NCBI GenBank assembly: GCA_964630265.1
Contig: CAZVRW010000064.1
Coordinates: 1-19,095, forward strand
Direction of reading: 5' to 3'
DNA: 19,095 nt
From: CAZBWP01 sp964630265
Lineage (GTDB): Bacteria; Pseudomonadota; Alphaproteobacteria; Rhodospirillales; Defluviicoccaceae
The translations under genes were made by a program, and so were the position numbers. The notes under the pieces were generated by a model. The model was given only the letters and a program-made list of their open reading frames with translations. It did not search any database and was not told the DNA's origin. Every line of letters starts with the position of its first letter. Position 1 is the stretch's first letter. Shown one piece after another: positions 6,455-15,052 of the stretch.

Positions 6455-7407
6455 TGGCGGAAGAACAGCCGATCGTCTTTCCATGCACCGTAGACCGACT
6501 GGTCGGCATTGTCCACTTCGCGGCGCAGCCGGCGGAGTTTGGCGTGTTGGTTGTCGTCGGCGGCCCCCAGTATCGCGTTGGCAGCCACCGACTGTTCGTC
6601 GATCTGGCGCGCGGCCTCGCCGCGGCTGGCGTTCCCGCCATGCGCTTCGACTATCGCGGCATGGGCGACAGCGACGGCGACTACCGGGGGTTCGAGCACC
6701 TGACGGAGGATCTCCTGGCGGCGGCAGAGGCGTTCCGCGCCGCCGTGCCGGCGCTGCGCGGTTTGGTGCTCTGGGGGCTGTGTGATGCCGCCTCGGCGAT
6801 CATGATGTCCGCCGACCGCCTGCCCGGCGTTACCGGGATCGTCCTGGTCAATCCCTGGGTCCGCTCGCCGGCCACCGAGGCGCGGGCGATACTCAAGCAC
6901 TATTACCTGATGCGGCTGTTCGATCGCGCCTTCTGGCGGAAGCTGCTGGGCGGCCGGGTCAGCCCGGTGACCGTCGCCCGCGATCTCGCCGCCACCGTCC
7001 GCCGCGCCGCAGGCAAAGCGCCCGAGCCGGTTGCCGCGCCGGAGCGGCCCGATCTGCCGCCGGGGACGCTGCTGCCCCAGCCGCCCAGCGATCCGCGACC
7101 GCTGCCCGACCGCATGCTGGAAGGCCTGGAACGGTTTGCCGGCCGGCTGCTGATCGTCACCAGCGGCCGCGACCTGACCGCCCGGGAATTCCTCGACGTC
7201 ATCGCCGCATCGCCGCGCTGGCAACGGCTGCTGGCGGGAGCGAGCGTCCACATGCGGCCGATCGCCGGCTGCGATCACACGTTCTCCGGAGCGCCCTGTA
7301 CTGAGGCGATGATCACCGCGACCCTCGACTGGCTGACAGCGGGGCACCCCGGTCAGCCACCGGGGGACGCGGCCGCCGCTTCGTCTTCCGGTCCGACCCA
7401 GCCGTAG
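6454..7407 (+). CDS. Alpha/beta hydrolase-fold protein, exosortase A-associated hydrolase 1 type
   Basis: This is a 317-residue alpha/beta hydrolase. VVVGGPQYRVGSHR (33-46) is the N-terminal signature I associate with exosortase A hydrolase 1 (TIGR03100). FDYRGMGDSDG (65-75) is the conserved turn, and the nucleophile elbow is LWGLCDAAS (106-114). Cysteine C110 occupies the nucleophile place. A late aspartate (SGRDLTAREF) and histidine (GCDHTFSG) could complete a Cys-His-Asp triad, so unlike hydrolase 2 this enzyme may be active, for example as a thioesterase or acyltransferase. The ATG overlaps the previous stop by one base (TGATG) and has GGAG nine bases upstream. Its 3' end overlaps the convergent monooxygenase gene by 55 bases. 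Confidence 0.88.
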   Translation: MAEEQPIVFPCTVDRLVGIVHFAAQPAEFGVLVVVGGPQYRVGSHRLFVDLARGLAAAGVPAMRFDYRGMGDSDGDYRGFEHLTEDLLAAAEAFRAAVPALRGLVLWGLCDAASAIMMSADRLPGVTGIVLVNPWVRSPATEARAILKHYYLMRLFDRAFWRKLLGGRVSPVTVARDLAATVRRAAGKAPEPVAAPERPDLPPGTLLPQPPSDPRPLPDRMLEGLERFAGRLLIVTSGRDLTAREFLDVIAASPRWQRLLAGASVHMRPIAGCDHTFSGAPCTEAMITATLDWLTAGHPGQPPGDAAAASSSGPTQP

Positions 7408-7724
7408 GCGCGATCAACCTTGGCGACGCGGAGCCGATAGGCGCGGTACCAACGCTCCCGCCCCAGTTGGCGTACGAGCCGGTGCTCGGCATGGTCGCGC
7501 CACGCAGCGATCGCCGCCTCGTCCTTCCAATATGACACGGTGATGCCAACCCCGGTGACGGGATCACGCGCGCCTTCGACCCCGAGACAGCCCGGTTGGT
7601 CGATCGCCAGCCTGGTCATCGCGGTCGCCGCCGCCGCGTAGGCCTCGGCGTCCCTGTCGCGGCGCAGTCTGGTGAAGATCACCGCCCAGAACGGCGGATC
7701 GGGCGTGTCGCAGAGGCCGATCAC
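7353..7724 (-). CDS. Antibiotic biosynthesis monooxygenase (ABM) domain protein
   Basis: The product has 123 residues and one ABM-type dimeric alpha/beta barrel domain. A first strand PFWAVIFTRL (residues 11-20) is followed by a helix, then GCLGVEGARDP (about 45-55), GITVSYWKDEAAIAAWRDHAEHR (about 60-82) and a final helix with RERWYRAYRLRVAKV. The pattern, strand / helix / SYW...W..HAEH, is that of small monooxygenases and heme-handling proteins of the HmoA/YgiN kind. The substrate is unknown. The start is GTG and overlaps the ftsB stop (GTGA), so it is translated with ftsB. The last 55 bases overlap hydrolase 1 in tail-to-tail orientation. Confidence 0.85.
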   Translation of the reverse strand: MIGLCDTPDPPFWAVIFTRLRRDRDAEAYAAAATAMTRLAIDQPGCLGVEGARDPVTGVGITVSYWKDEAAIAAWRDHAEHRLVRQLGRERWYRAYRLRVAKVDRAYGWVGPEDEAAAASPGG

Positions 7725-8107
7725 CGGCCCGCCGTCGGCGCCTCGGTCGCTGGCCTCGGCGCTGCCGGCCCGCGGGGCATGGTCACCGTCTCGGACGGCC
7801 CGGTGTAGATGATCATTTCGTCGGACCGGCCGAACCCGAGCACCTTGCGCGAGGCCTCATCCAGCATGTCGGCGTCGAGCGCGCTCGGGGTGAGCAGGCC
7901 CACCCGGTGCTCCAGCACCTGACGCTGACCGCGGACCGCCGCGAGTTCCAGCCGCTTCGCGTCCACCTTCTGCTCGAGGTGGCGCCAGGCGAGGACGCCT
8001 CGGTCGCCGTGCACCGCATGGTAGGCGAAATAGACGATGGCGAGCAGCGCCAATGCCGGCGGCAGGACGTGCGCGGCGCGGCGGCGCAGATCGATCAAAA
8101 GCACCAT
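7721..8107 (-). CDS. ftsB: Septum formation initiator, FtsB/DivIC family
   Basis: This is a 128-residue bitopic membrane protein. A short Arg-rich cytoplasmic tail comes first, then a single transmembrane segment (about 14-32, LPPALALLAIVYFAYHAV). A coiled-coil region (about 42-70, LEQKVDAKRLELAAVRGQR) follows, and then the family's conserved block with LDEASRKVLGFGRSDEMII (about 82-100). The Pro/Ala-rich end looks disordered. FtsB joins FtsL and FtsQ in the divisome periplasmic complex. It lies downstream of eno, its usual alphaproteobacterial place. The ATG has GGAGAGG upstream. In many relatives pdhA follows, whereas here an ABM gene and then the exosortase-type module follow. Confidence 0.92.
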   Translation of the reverse strand: MVLLIDLRRRAAHVLPPALALLAIVYFAYHAVHGDRGVLAWRHLEQKVDAKRLELAAVRGQRQVLEHRVGLLTPSALDADMLDEASRKVLGFGRSDEMIIYTGPSETVTMPRGPAAPRPATEAPTAGR

Positions 8108-8203
8108 GGGAACGCCTCTCCAGACTGGTCGGAGCTGGAAGGCAGCCTACCGCGCCCTTCGGCCGGACGCCAGCCGCCGCCCGGCCGGACGCGCCAAACG
8201 CCG

Positions 8204-8263
8204 GCGGAACAAGGCGCCTTGCGGTTCCGCAGACGTGGCGGCGCCGCCGAAGCCGGCGGCGCC
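8204..8263. repeat. Two GC-rich inverted repeats between ftsB and eno (possible eno terminator)
   Basis: GCGGAAC (8204-8210) pairs with GTTCCGC (8224-8230) around the self-complementary AAGGCGCCTT. GGCGCCGCC (8240-8248) pairs perfectly with GGCGGCGCC (8255-8263) over a six-base loop. Both lie downstream of eno in the direction of transcription, so they could slow or end the eno transcript, but no T-run follows. The rest of the 230-base gap (8108-8337) holds no gene or clear promoter. Confidence 0.35.
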
Positions 8264-8337
8264 CACCCGAATCATCCTGTCGACCGACGGCGCCCCCACC
8301 CCGAGGGCAGGGTGCCTCCGCCGGCGCGGTCCGCGGC

Positions 8338-9615
<1,278 letters not shown>

Positions 9616-9758
9616 GCTGGAAACTCCTCTCCCCTGGATCAGGCGGGCGATGTGAAACAGGCGTGATTGTGGACCGGCGGTCCGCCCCGTCCTTGTGCGA
9701 GACACGTCATACGCCAAAACCTCGATGGCTGTCCAGCCGACCCCGGCGCCCCGGTGCC

Positions 9759-9800
9759 TCGGAGGCCATGCTTCGGACGCCACACTTCGGAGGCCATCTG
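9759..9800. repeat. Three tandem copies of a 14-base repeat between kdsA and eno
   Basis: The unit TCGGAGGCCATGCT (9759-9772) is followed by TCGGACGCCACACT (9773-9786) and TCGGAGGCCATCTG (9787-9800). The first nine to eleven bases are nearly the same in all three and the period is exactly 14. It lies in the 213-base gap upstream of eno, 29 bases downstream of the kdsA stop. No role is established. The repeat could be a protein-binding array or a replication-slippage product. Confidence 0.6.
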
Positions 9801-9828
9801 CCGGGCGCCGTCTGTCAGCCGCCGCGTC

Positions 9829-10674
9829 TCAAGCGATGGGCGGCAGCGGATGCGCCTTGGCGATGGCGTCGATCTCGCGGAGCAGGGTGACGAGGGCCGG
9901 CATTTCGCGGAGCGGGATCATGTTCGGCCCGTCGCTCAAGGCGCGGTCGGGATCTGGGTGGGTCTCGATGAACACCGCGGCGACGCCGACGGCGACCGCG
10001 GCCCGGGCGAGCACCGGCGCGAATTCGCGTTGGCCACTGGACGACGTGCCCCGACCGCCCGGCTGCTGCACGGAATGGGTGACATCGAAGACCACGGGAC
10101 AACCGGTGGCGGCCAGGATCGGCAGCGCGCGCATGTCGCTGACGAGCGTGTTGTAGCCGAAGCTGGCGCCGCGCTCGGTGATCAGCACCCGGTCGTTGCC
10201 GGAGCCGCGAACCTTGTCAACGACATTCGCCATGTCCCATGGCGCCAGGAACTGCCCCTTCTTGACGTTGACGGCCCGGCCCGCCTGCGCCGCTGCAACC
10301 AACAGGTCTGTCTGCCGACAGAGAAACGCCGGGATCTGCAGCACGTCGACGGCCTCGGCGACGGCGGCGCACTGGGCCGCGTCGTGCACGTCGGTGAGCA
10401 CCGGGACGCCGACGGTCTCGCGGATCTCAGCGAACACCGGCAGCGCCTCGCCGAGGCCGACGCCGCGCGGGCCGCCGAGGCTGGTACGGTTGGCCTTGTC
10501 GAACGAGGTTTTGAAGATCAGGCCGATCCCGAGGGCCTGGGCCATCTCCGCCAGCGCGGCGGCGCATTCGAGCGCGTGGCTGCGGCTTTCCATGGCGCAC
10601 GGTCCGGCGATGAGCGCCAGCGGCCGGTCGTTGGCGAGGGTGAGTTCGCCGATGGTGACGGCGGCGGGCGGCAT
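9829..10674 (-). CDS. kdsA: 3-deoxy-8-phosphooctulonate synthase (Kdo-8-phosphate synthase)
   Basis: The 281-residue product matches the family's usual length. It condenses phosphoenolpyruvate with arabinose 5-phosphate in the first committed step of Kdo synthesis for lipopolysaccharide, which shows a Gram-negative outer membrane. Motifs in order are AGPCAMES, FKTSFDKANRTS, GPRGVGLGEAL, TDVHDAAQ, LQIPAFLCRQTDLL, VNVKKGQFLAPWDM, ERGASFGYNTL, FDVTHSVQQPGG and SDGPNMIPL. C26 of GPCAMES aligns with the metal-site cysteine of metal-dependent KdsA, so a metal-dependent form is possible. The chosen ATG has CGAGG six to eight bases upstream and lies 16 bases after the pyrG stop, so the two are probably cotranscribed. 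Confidence 0.97.
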   Translation of the reverse strand: MPPAAVTIGELTLANDRPLALIAGPCAMESRSHALECAAALAEMAQALGIGLIFKTSFDKANRTSLGGPRGVGLGEALPVFAEIRETVGVPVLTDVHDAAQCAAVAEAVDVLQIPAFLCRQTDLLVAAAQAGRAVNVKKGQFLAPWDMANVVDKVRGSGNDRVLITERGASFGYNTLVSDMRALPILAATGCPVVFDVTHSVQQPGGRGTSSSGQREFAPVLARAAVAVGVAAVFIETHPDPDRALSDGPNMIPLREMPALVTLLREIDAIAKAHPLPPIA

Positions 10675-10690
10675 GGTTGAACCTCGGCCC

Positions 10691-12319
10691 TCAGACCAGG
10701 CGCGCCTGCTCAACGGCGGCGCGGATGAACGACGTGAACAGCGGATGCGGCGCGAACGGGCGCGATTTCAGCTCCGGATGAAACTGCACGCCGACGAACC
10801 AGGGGTGATCCGGGATCTCGACGATCTCCGGCAGCAGGCCGTCCGGTGACATTCCGGAAAACAGCAAGCCCTTGCCCTCGAGAACGCCGAGATAGTTGTT
10901 GTTGACCTCGTAGCGATGGCGATGCCGTTCGGAGATGCGGTCGCTGCCGTAGACCCGCTGGGCCTGCGTGTCGGGCTTGACGATGCAGTCGTAGGCGCCG
11001 AGGCGCATGGTGCCACCGAGATCGCCTTCGGCGGCGCGCAACTGGCGCTGGTTGCCGCGCAGCCATTCGGTCATCAGGCCGATCACCGGCGCGGCGCACG
11101 GGCCGAACTCGGTCGAGCCCGCACCGGGGATGCCCGCGAGATTCCGCGCCGCCTCAACCACGGCCATTTGCATGCCGAAACAGATGCCGAAATAGGGCAC
11201 CCGCCGCTCGCGGGCGAACCGCGCCGCCTCGATCTTGCCCTCGGCGCCGCGCTCGCCGAAGCCACCGGGGATCAGGATGCCGTGCACGTTCTCCAGGCGG
11301 CCGAGGGCGTTGTTGCTCTCGAACACTTCGGAGTCGATCCAGTCGATGACGACGCGGACGTTGTTGGCGATGCCGCCGTGCACCAGCGCCTCGGTCAGCG
11401 ATTTGTAGGCGTCGAGCAGGCCCGTGTACTTGCCGACGACGGCGATCGTCACGGCCCCCTCGGGTCGGGTCAACCGGTCGACCACCGCATGCCATTTCGC
11501 AAGATCCGGCGGCGCCGTGTCGAGGCCGAAGTGCCGGCAGACCTCGGCATCCAGTCCCTGCTCGTGATAGGTCAGCGGCACCGCGTAGATGGTGGCGACG
11601 TCCAGCGCCGGGATCACCGCGCTGTCGCGCACGTTGCAGAACAGCGCGATCTTGCGGCGCTCGCTCTCGGGGATCGGCCGATCGGCGCGGCACAGCAACA
11701 GATCCGGCTGGATGCCGACCGACAGCAATTCCTTCACCGAATGCTGGGTGGGTTTGGTCTTCAGCTCGCCGGCGGCGGCGATGAAGGGCACCAGCGTCAC
11801 GTGGACGTACATCACCCGGTCGCGGCCGAGGTCATTGCGCATCTGCCGGATCGCTTCGAGGAACGGCAGGCTCTCAATGTCGCCGACGGTGCCGCCGATT
11901 TCGCACAGCACGAAATCCTCGTCGCCGTCCAGGTCGTGCTGGACGAATTCCTTGATGGCGTCGGTGACGTGCGGAATCACCTGGATGGTGGCACCGAGGT
12001 AGCTGCCGTGGCGTTCGCGAGCGATCACCTCGGAATAGATGCGGCCGGTGGTGGCGTTGTCGCTCTGCCGCGCCGGGACGCCGGTGAAGCGCTCGTAATG
12101 GCCGAGGTCCAGGTCCGTCTCGGCACCGTCGTCGGTGACGTAGACCTCGCCGTGCTGATAGGGGCTCATCGTCCCCGGATCGACGTTGATGTAAGGATCG
12201 AGCTTCCGCAGACGCACCTTCAGGCCGCGCGCCTGCAACAGCGCACCCAGCGCCGCCGAGGCGAGACCCTTGCCGAGGGAAGATACCACGCCGCCGGTGA
12301 TGAAGACGAACCGCGTCAT
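10691..12319 (-). CDS. pyrG: CTP synthase (glutamine hydrolysing)
   Basis: This is a 542-residue CTP synthase, close to the usual 545. The N-terminal synthetase domain begins FVFITGGVVSSLGKGLASA with the P-loop at about 10-20, and has LRKLDPYINVDPGTMSPYQHGEV and the metal/UTP motif CEIGGTVGDIES (139-150). The C-terminal class I glutaminase domain has the oxyanion motif PGGFGERG (351-358). Its nucleophile is C380 in YFGICFGMQMA, and the His-Glu pair is in VQFHPE. The enzyme aminates UTP to CTP. It sits in the secG-pyrG-kdsA order. A 102-base gap separates it from secG, and no convincing promoter was seen there. Confidence 0.98.
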   Translation of the reverse strand: MTRFVFITGGVVSSLGKGLASAALGALLQARGLKVRLRKLDPYINVDPGTMSPYQHGEVYVTDDGAETDLDLGHYERFTGVPARQSDNATTGRIYSEVIARERHGSYLGATIQVIPHVTDAIKEFVQHDLDGDEDFVLCEIGGTVGDIESLPFLEAIRQMRNDLGRDRVMYVHVTLVPFIAAAGELKTKPTQHSVKELLSVGIQPDLLLCRADRPIPESERRKIALFCNVRDSAVIPALDVATIYAVPLTYHEQGLDAEVCRHFGLDTAPPDLAKWHAVVDRLTRPEGAVTIAVVGKYTGLLDAYKSLTEALVHGGIANNVRVVIDWIDSEVFESNNALGRLENVHGILIPGGFGERGAEGKIEAARFARERRVPYFGICFGMQMAVVEAARNLAGIPGAGSTEFGPCAAPVIGLMTEWLRGNQRQLRAAEGDLGGTMRLGAYDCIVKPDTQAQRVYGSDRISERHRHRYEVNNNYLGVLEGKGLLFSGMSPDGLLPEIVEIPDHPWFVGVQFHPELKSRPFAPHPLFTSFIRAAVEQARLV

Positions 12320-12421
12320 GGACCTGCAGTCTAGCGGATCGCCGCCGATCGTGAAACGACAAGCGACAGCGCCTCGGCCACCTTTCGGCAGCCGCGGGAA
12401 AAAGCGTTGCGGCGCATACGC

Positions 12422-12757
12422 TTACCGCGCGATCGGGGCGCTGGGGCCGACCGGAGCCTGCGGCGCCAGCGGCGCCTCCTGCGCCGGCGGCGGCGCCGCG
12501 TCGAGAATCGACGCCGCCCCGCGCTCCATACCGGCGAGCTTGGCCAAAGCCAAGCTGGTGACCAGGAACAGCGCGGCGAGGATCGCGGTGGCTCTGGTCA
12601 GCAGATTGGCGGTGCCGCGGCCGGTCATGAAACCGCTCATGCCGCCGCCGCCGCCACCGCCGATGCCGAGCGCGCCGCCCTCGCTGCGCTGCAGCAGCAC
12701 CAGACCGACCAGCGCGATCGCCAGGATCAGATGGATGACCAGGATGACGTTGATCAT
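12422..12757 (-). CDS. secG: Protein translocase subunit SecG
   Basis: This is a 111-residue SecG with two transmembrane segments (about 2-22 and 53-75) joined by the family's conserved stretch LLQRSEGGALGIGGGGGG and the MSGFMTGRGTANLLTRATAILA motif (given as positions 40-61). A Pro/Ala-rich tail of about 30 residues, likely disordered and typical of alphaproteobacterial SecG, follows. It supports SecYE in protein export across the inner membrane. It starts 23 bases after the tpiA stop and is transcribed with tpiA. Confidence 0.95.
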   Translation of the reverse strand: MINVILVIHLILAIALVGLVLLQRSEGGALGIGGGGGGGMSGFMTGRGTANLLTRATAILAALFLVTSLALAKLAGMERGAASILDAAPPPAQEAPLAPQAPVGPSAPIAR

Positions 12758-12780
12758 GGCGATCTCCGACGCGGCCGCGT

Positions 12781-13539
12781 TTACGGCGCGCTTTGGGCGA
12801 TGGTCCAGAAGTCGTCGGCCTTCAACGATGCGCCGCCGACCAAGCCGCCGTCGATGTCCGGCTGCGAGAACAGCACGGCGGCGTTGCCGGCGTTCACCGA
12901 GCCGCCGTAGAGGATGCGCATGGCGTCGGCGGTTTCCTGACCAAGTTTGCCCACCAGTTCGGCGCGCAGCATGGCGTGCACCTCCTGCGCCTGCTCCGGC
13001 GTCGCCGTCCGGCCGGTGCCGATCGCCCAGACGGGCTCGTAGGCGACGACGGTGTTGGCGGCGGTGGCGCCATTGGGCAGCGAGCCCAGCAACTGGCGGC
13101 GGTTGACGTCGAGCGTCTGGCCGGCATCGCGCTCGGCCAGCGTCTCGCCGATGCAGACGACGGCGACCAGCCCGGCGGCCAACGCCGCCTCGGCCTTCGC
13201 CTTGATCACCGCGTCGGTCTCGCCGTGGTCGCTGCGCCGCTCCGAATGGCCGACGATGACGTGGGTGCAGCCCAGATCCTTCAGCATCCAGGCGCTGGTG
13301 TCACCGGTGTGCGCACCCTTCTCGGTCATATGGCAGTCCTGCCCGCCGACCATGACGCCGCTGCCGGCGACGCTGTCCAGCACCTTGGAGAGCAGCGTGA
13401 ACGGCGGGCAGACGAGGATGTCCGACTTGGCGCCGCCGGCGGCCTTGGCCTTGTCGGCGAGCGCGCCGGCGAGCGCCAAGCCGTCCGCTTGCAGGCAGTT
13501 CATCTTCCAGTTTCCGGCGGCCAGGATGCGGCGGGCCAT
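12781..13539 (-). CDS. tpiA: Triosephosphate isomerase
   Basis: This is a 252-residue TIM-barrel enzyme of standard length that interconverts dihydroxyacetone phosphate and glyceraldehyde 3-phosphate. The active-site lysine is K12 in GNWKMN, the electrophilic histidine is H98 in VGHSERR, and the catalytic base is E168 in AYEPVWAIGTG. The phosphate-binding YGGSVNAGN follows. GGGAS-like residues near the C-terminus (GGLVGGASL) complete the phosphate site. The ATG has GAGGGAG upstream. It is the first gene of the tpiA-secG-pyrG-kdsA-eno-ftsB series, with a candidate promoter at 13595-13623. Confidence 0.98.
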   Translation of the reverse strand: MARRILAAGNWKMNCLQADGLALAGALADKAKAAGGAKSDILVCPPFTLLSKVLDSVAGSGVMVGGQDCHMTEKGAHTGDTSAWMLKDLGCTHVIVGHSERRSDHGETDAVIKAKAEAALAAGLVAVVCIGETLAERDAGQTLDVNRRQLLGSLPNGATAANTVVAYEPVWAIGTGRTATPEQAQEVHAMLRAELVGKLGQETADAMRILYGGSVNAGNAAVLFSQPDIDGGLVGGASLKADDFWTIAQSAP

Positions 13540-13594
13540 GGGCGTCTCCCTCGGGCAGATTGGTGATCGGGGCCGGAACGGCCGTCGCCGGGGT

Positions 13595-13623
13595 CTTTAG
13601 CACGCATGCGCCGCCTCGTCCAA
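13595..13623 (-). promoter_or_regulatory. Candidate promoter of tpiA
   Basis: On the minus strand, TTGGAC (13618-13623) is followed by exactly 17 bases and CTAAAG (13595-13600). The -10 agrees partly with the CTATxx form, while the -35 keeps only TTG. Position suits tpiA, with an untranslated leader of about 49 bases. Confidence 0.35.
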
Positions 13624-13837
13624 CCTTGGCGAACGCGCTAAACCTCCGGCTACGTGGGGGTGGTTGAGGGCGAAGGCGTTTCGTGACGGGTCGACAGGGG
13701 TTTTTGCGACGGCGGAGGTGAGGCGGAGCAAGGCGTTTCGGGCGTGCCGAACGACCCTGCCGACGACGTTGAGACGCAGGACGCGCCACCGTTTCGGACG
13801 GGCGGCGTGGTATTCTGAGATGGACCCATGAAAACGC
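13624..13837. other. Gene-free stretch between tpiA promoter region and tRNA-Pro
   Basis: Together with the tpiA leader this gap is about 298 bases long. I see no supported protein gene; the minus-strand open frame here runs through the tRNA-Pro gene and is non-conserved in character. AAGGCGTTTCG occurs twice (13673-13683 and 13730-13740) as a direct repeat. CGTTTCGG and CCGAACG near 13735-13753 form an imperfect hairpin that could end tRNA-Pro transcription, but there is no T-run. Confidence 0.4.
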
Positions 13838-13914
13838 TGGTCGGAGTGAGTGGATTCGAACCACCGACCCCCGCCTCCCGAAGACGGTGCTCTACCAGGC
13901 TGAGCTACACTCCG
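13838..13914 (-). tRNA. tRNA-Pro (CGG)
   Basis: This is a complete 77-base tRNA on the minus strand. The acceptor stem CGGAGTG/CACTCCG is perfect. The D-arm closes with GCTC/GAGC, and the anticodon stem CCGTC/GGCGG (with one G-T pair) encloses TTCGGGA, giving anticodon CGG at 34-36. The T-arm contains GGTTCGAATCC. The discriminator A and CCA are encoded in the DNA. An acceptor strand of CGGAGTG and the CGG anticodon identify proline. Confidence 0.97.
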
Positions 13915-13930
13915 TACCGCTGGTCGGTCT

Positions 13931-13959
13931 GTATAACCCGTCCGGCGCCGCAGCCGCAA
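13931..13959 (-). promoter_or_regulatory. Promoter of the tRNA-Pro gene
   Basis: On the minus strand TTGCGG (13954-13959), 17 bases and TTATAC (13931-13936) precede the tRNA by about 17-45 bases. The -10 is close to the sigma-70 consensus and the -35 is moderate. The alternative is read-through from the prenyl synthase gene, which ends at 13980. Confidence 0.5.
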
Positions 13960-13979
13960 GCCAGCATCGCGGCGGCCGG

Positions 13980-15035
13980 TCAGTAGGCGCGTTCAACGCA
14001 GAAGTCGACGATCTCGCTCAGGATGGCGCGTTCACGACCCGACGGAAACACGCCGAGCGCCTCGACCGCCGCCGCGCCGTAGCCGCGGGCGCGATCGACG
14101 GCCTCGGCCAGCGCCCCGTGGGCCTCGAGCAGGGCAATCGCATGGTGCAGGTCGTCGGGCGTCTGCTCCATGTCCTCGAGCGTGCGCCGCCAGAACCCCT
14201 GCTCGGCAGGGCTGCCGCGAGCGAAGGCGAGCACCACCGGCAGCGTGACCTTGCCGTCGCGGAAGTCGTCACCGATGGTCTTGCCGAGCGCCGTCTGCCG
14301 CGCCGAATAGTCGAGCACGTCGTCGACCAGTTGGAAGGCAATGCCGAAATTGAGGCCATAGGCGTTCAGCGCCGCAGCCTCGACGTCCGGCCGGTCGGCG
14401 ACCACGGCCCCGATCTCGCAGGCGGCGGCGAACAGCGCCGCGGTCTTGGCGCGGATGACGTCGAGATATTCCGCCTCGTCGGTCGCGAGATTACTGGTGG
14501 TCATCAGCTGCATCACCTCGCCCTCGGCAATCACCGAGGAGGCCCGCGACAAAATCGAAAGCACCCTGAGCGAACCGTCCGCCACCATCAGCTCGAACGA
14601 CCGGCTGAACAGGAAATCGCCGACGAGCACGCTCGCCTTGTTGCCGAACACCGCGTTCGCCGACGCGAGGCCGCGGCGCAGGTCGCTGTCGTCGACCACG
14701 TCGTCGTGCAGCAGCGTCGCCGTGTGGATGAACTCGACGCAGGCGGCGAGACCGATGTGGCGGGCGCCCTGATAGCCGCACAGCTTGGCCGCGGCCAGCG
14801 TCAGCATCGGGCGCAGCCGCTTGCCACCAGCGGCGATCACATGGCCGGCCAGTTGCGGGATCATCGCCACCGGACTGGCCATGCGCGTGATGATGGCTTC
14901 GTTCACCGCCGCCAAGTCGGCGTCCACGAGGGCGCTGAGCGCGTCGAGCGATGGCTGGCGGTCACCCGCAACCTTAGAGACCGAAGCGCCTTCCACGTCC
15001 GCTCCTTGTTTTTTTGGCGTCGTCCGCTTGACCAT
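13980..15035 (-). CDS. Long-chain polyprenyl diphosphate synthase (octaprenyl/decaprenyl type)
   Basis: This trans-prenyltransferase of 351 residues makes the isoprenoid chain for ubiquinone. The substrate-binding region IAAGGKRLRPMLTLAAAKLCGY is at about 67-88. The first aspartate-rich motif LLHDDVVDDSDLRRG has D111, D112 and D115. GNKASVLVGDFLFSRSFELM follows at 131-150, and the second motif is FQLVDDVLDYS with D238, D239 and D242, then GKTIGDDFRDGKVTLPV. Chain length (C40 or C50) cannot be decided, so no symbol is given; ispB or ddsA would fit. The open frame extends to an ATG at 15056, but a good promoter's -10 covers that codon. The ATG at 15035, with GCGGGAC upstream, is therefore preferred. 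It is divergent from the DUF2007 gene. Confidence 0.93.
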   Translation of the reverse strand: MVKRTTPKKQGADVEGASVSKVAGDRQPSLDALSALVDADLAAVNEAIITRMASPVAMIPQLAGHVIAAGGKRLRPMLTLAAAKLCGYQGARHIGLAACVEFIHTATLLHDDVVDDSDLRRGLASANAVFGNKASVLVGDFLFSRSFELMVADGSLRVLSILSRASSVIAEGEVMQLMTTSNLATDEAEYLDVIRAKTAALFAAACEIGAVVADRPDVEAAALNAYGLNFGIAFQLVDDVLDYSARQTALGKTIGDDFRDGKVTLPVVLAFARGSPAEQGFWRRTLEDMEQTPDDLHHAIALLEAHGALAEAVDRARGYGAAAVEALGVFPSGRERAILSEIVDFCVERAY

Positions 15036-15052
15036 GTGTCCCGCTGTCAAGA

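Noticed and set aside
10916..12334. 472-codon plus-strand open frame opposite pyrG
   Set aside because: The minus strand encodes complete CTP synthase, and the shadow frame has no recognisable motif.
13597..13959. 120-codon minus-strand open frame between tpiA and the prenyl synthase
   Set aside because: It runs through the complete tRNA-Pro gene and has no conserved feature.
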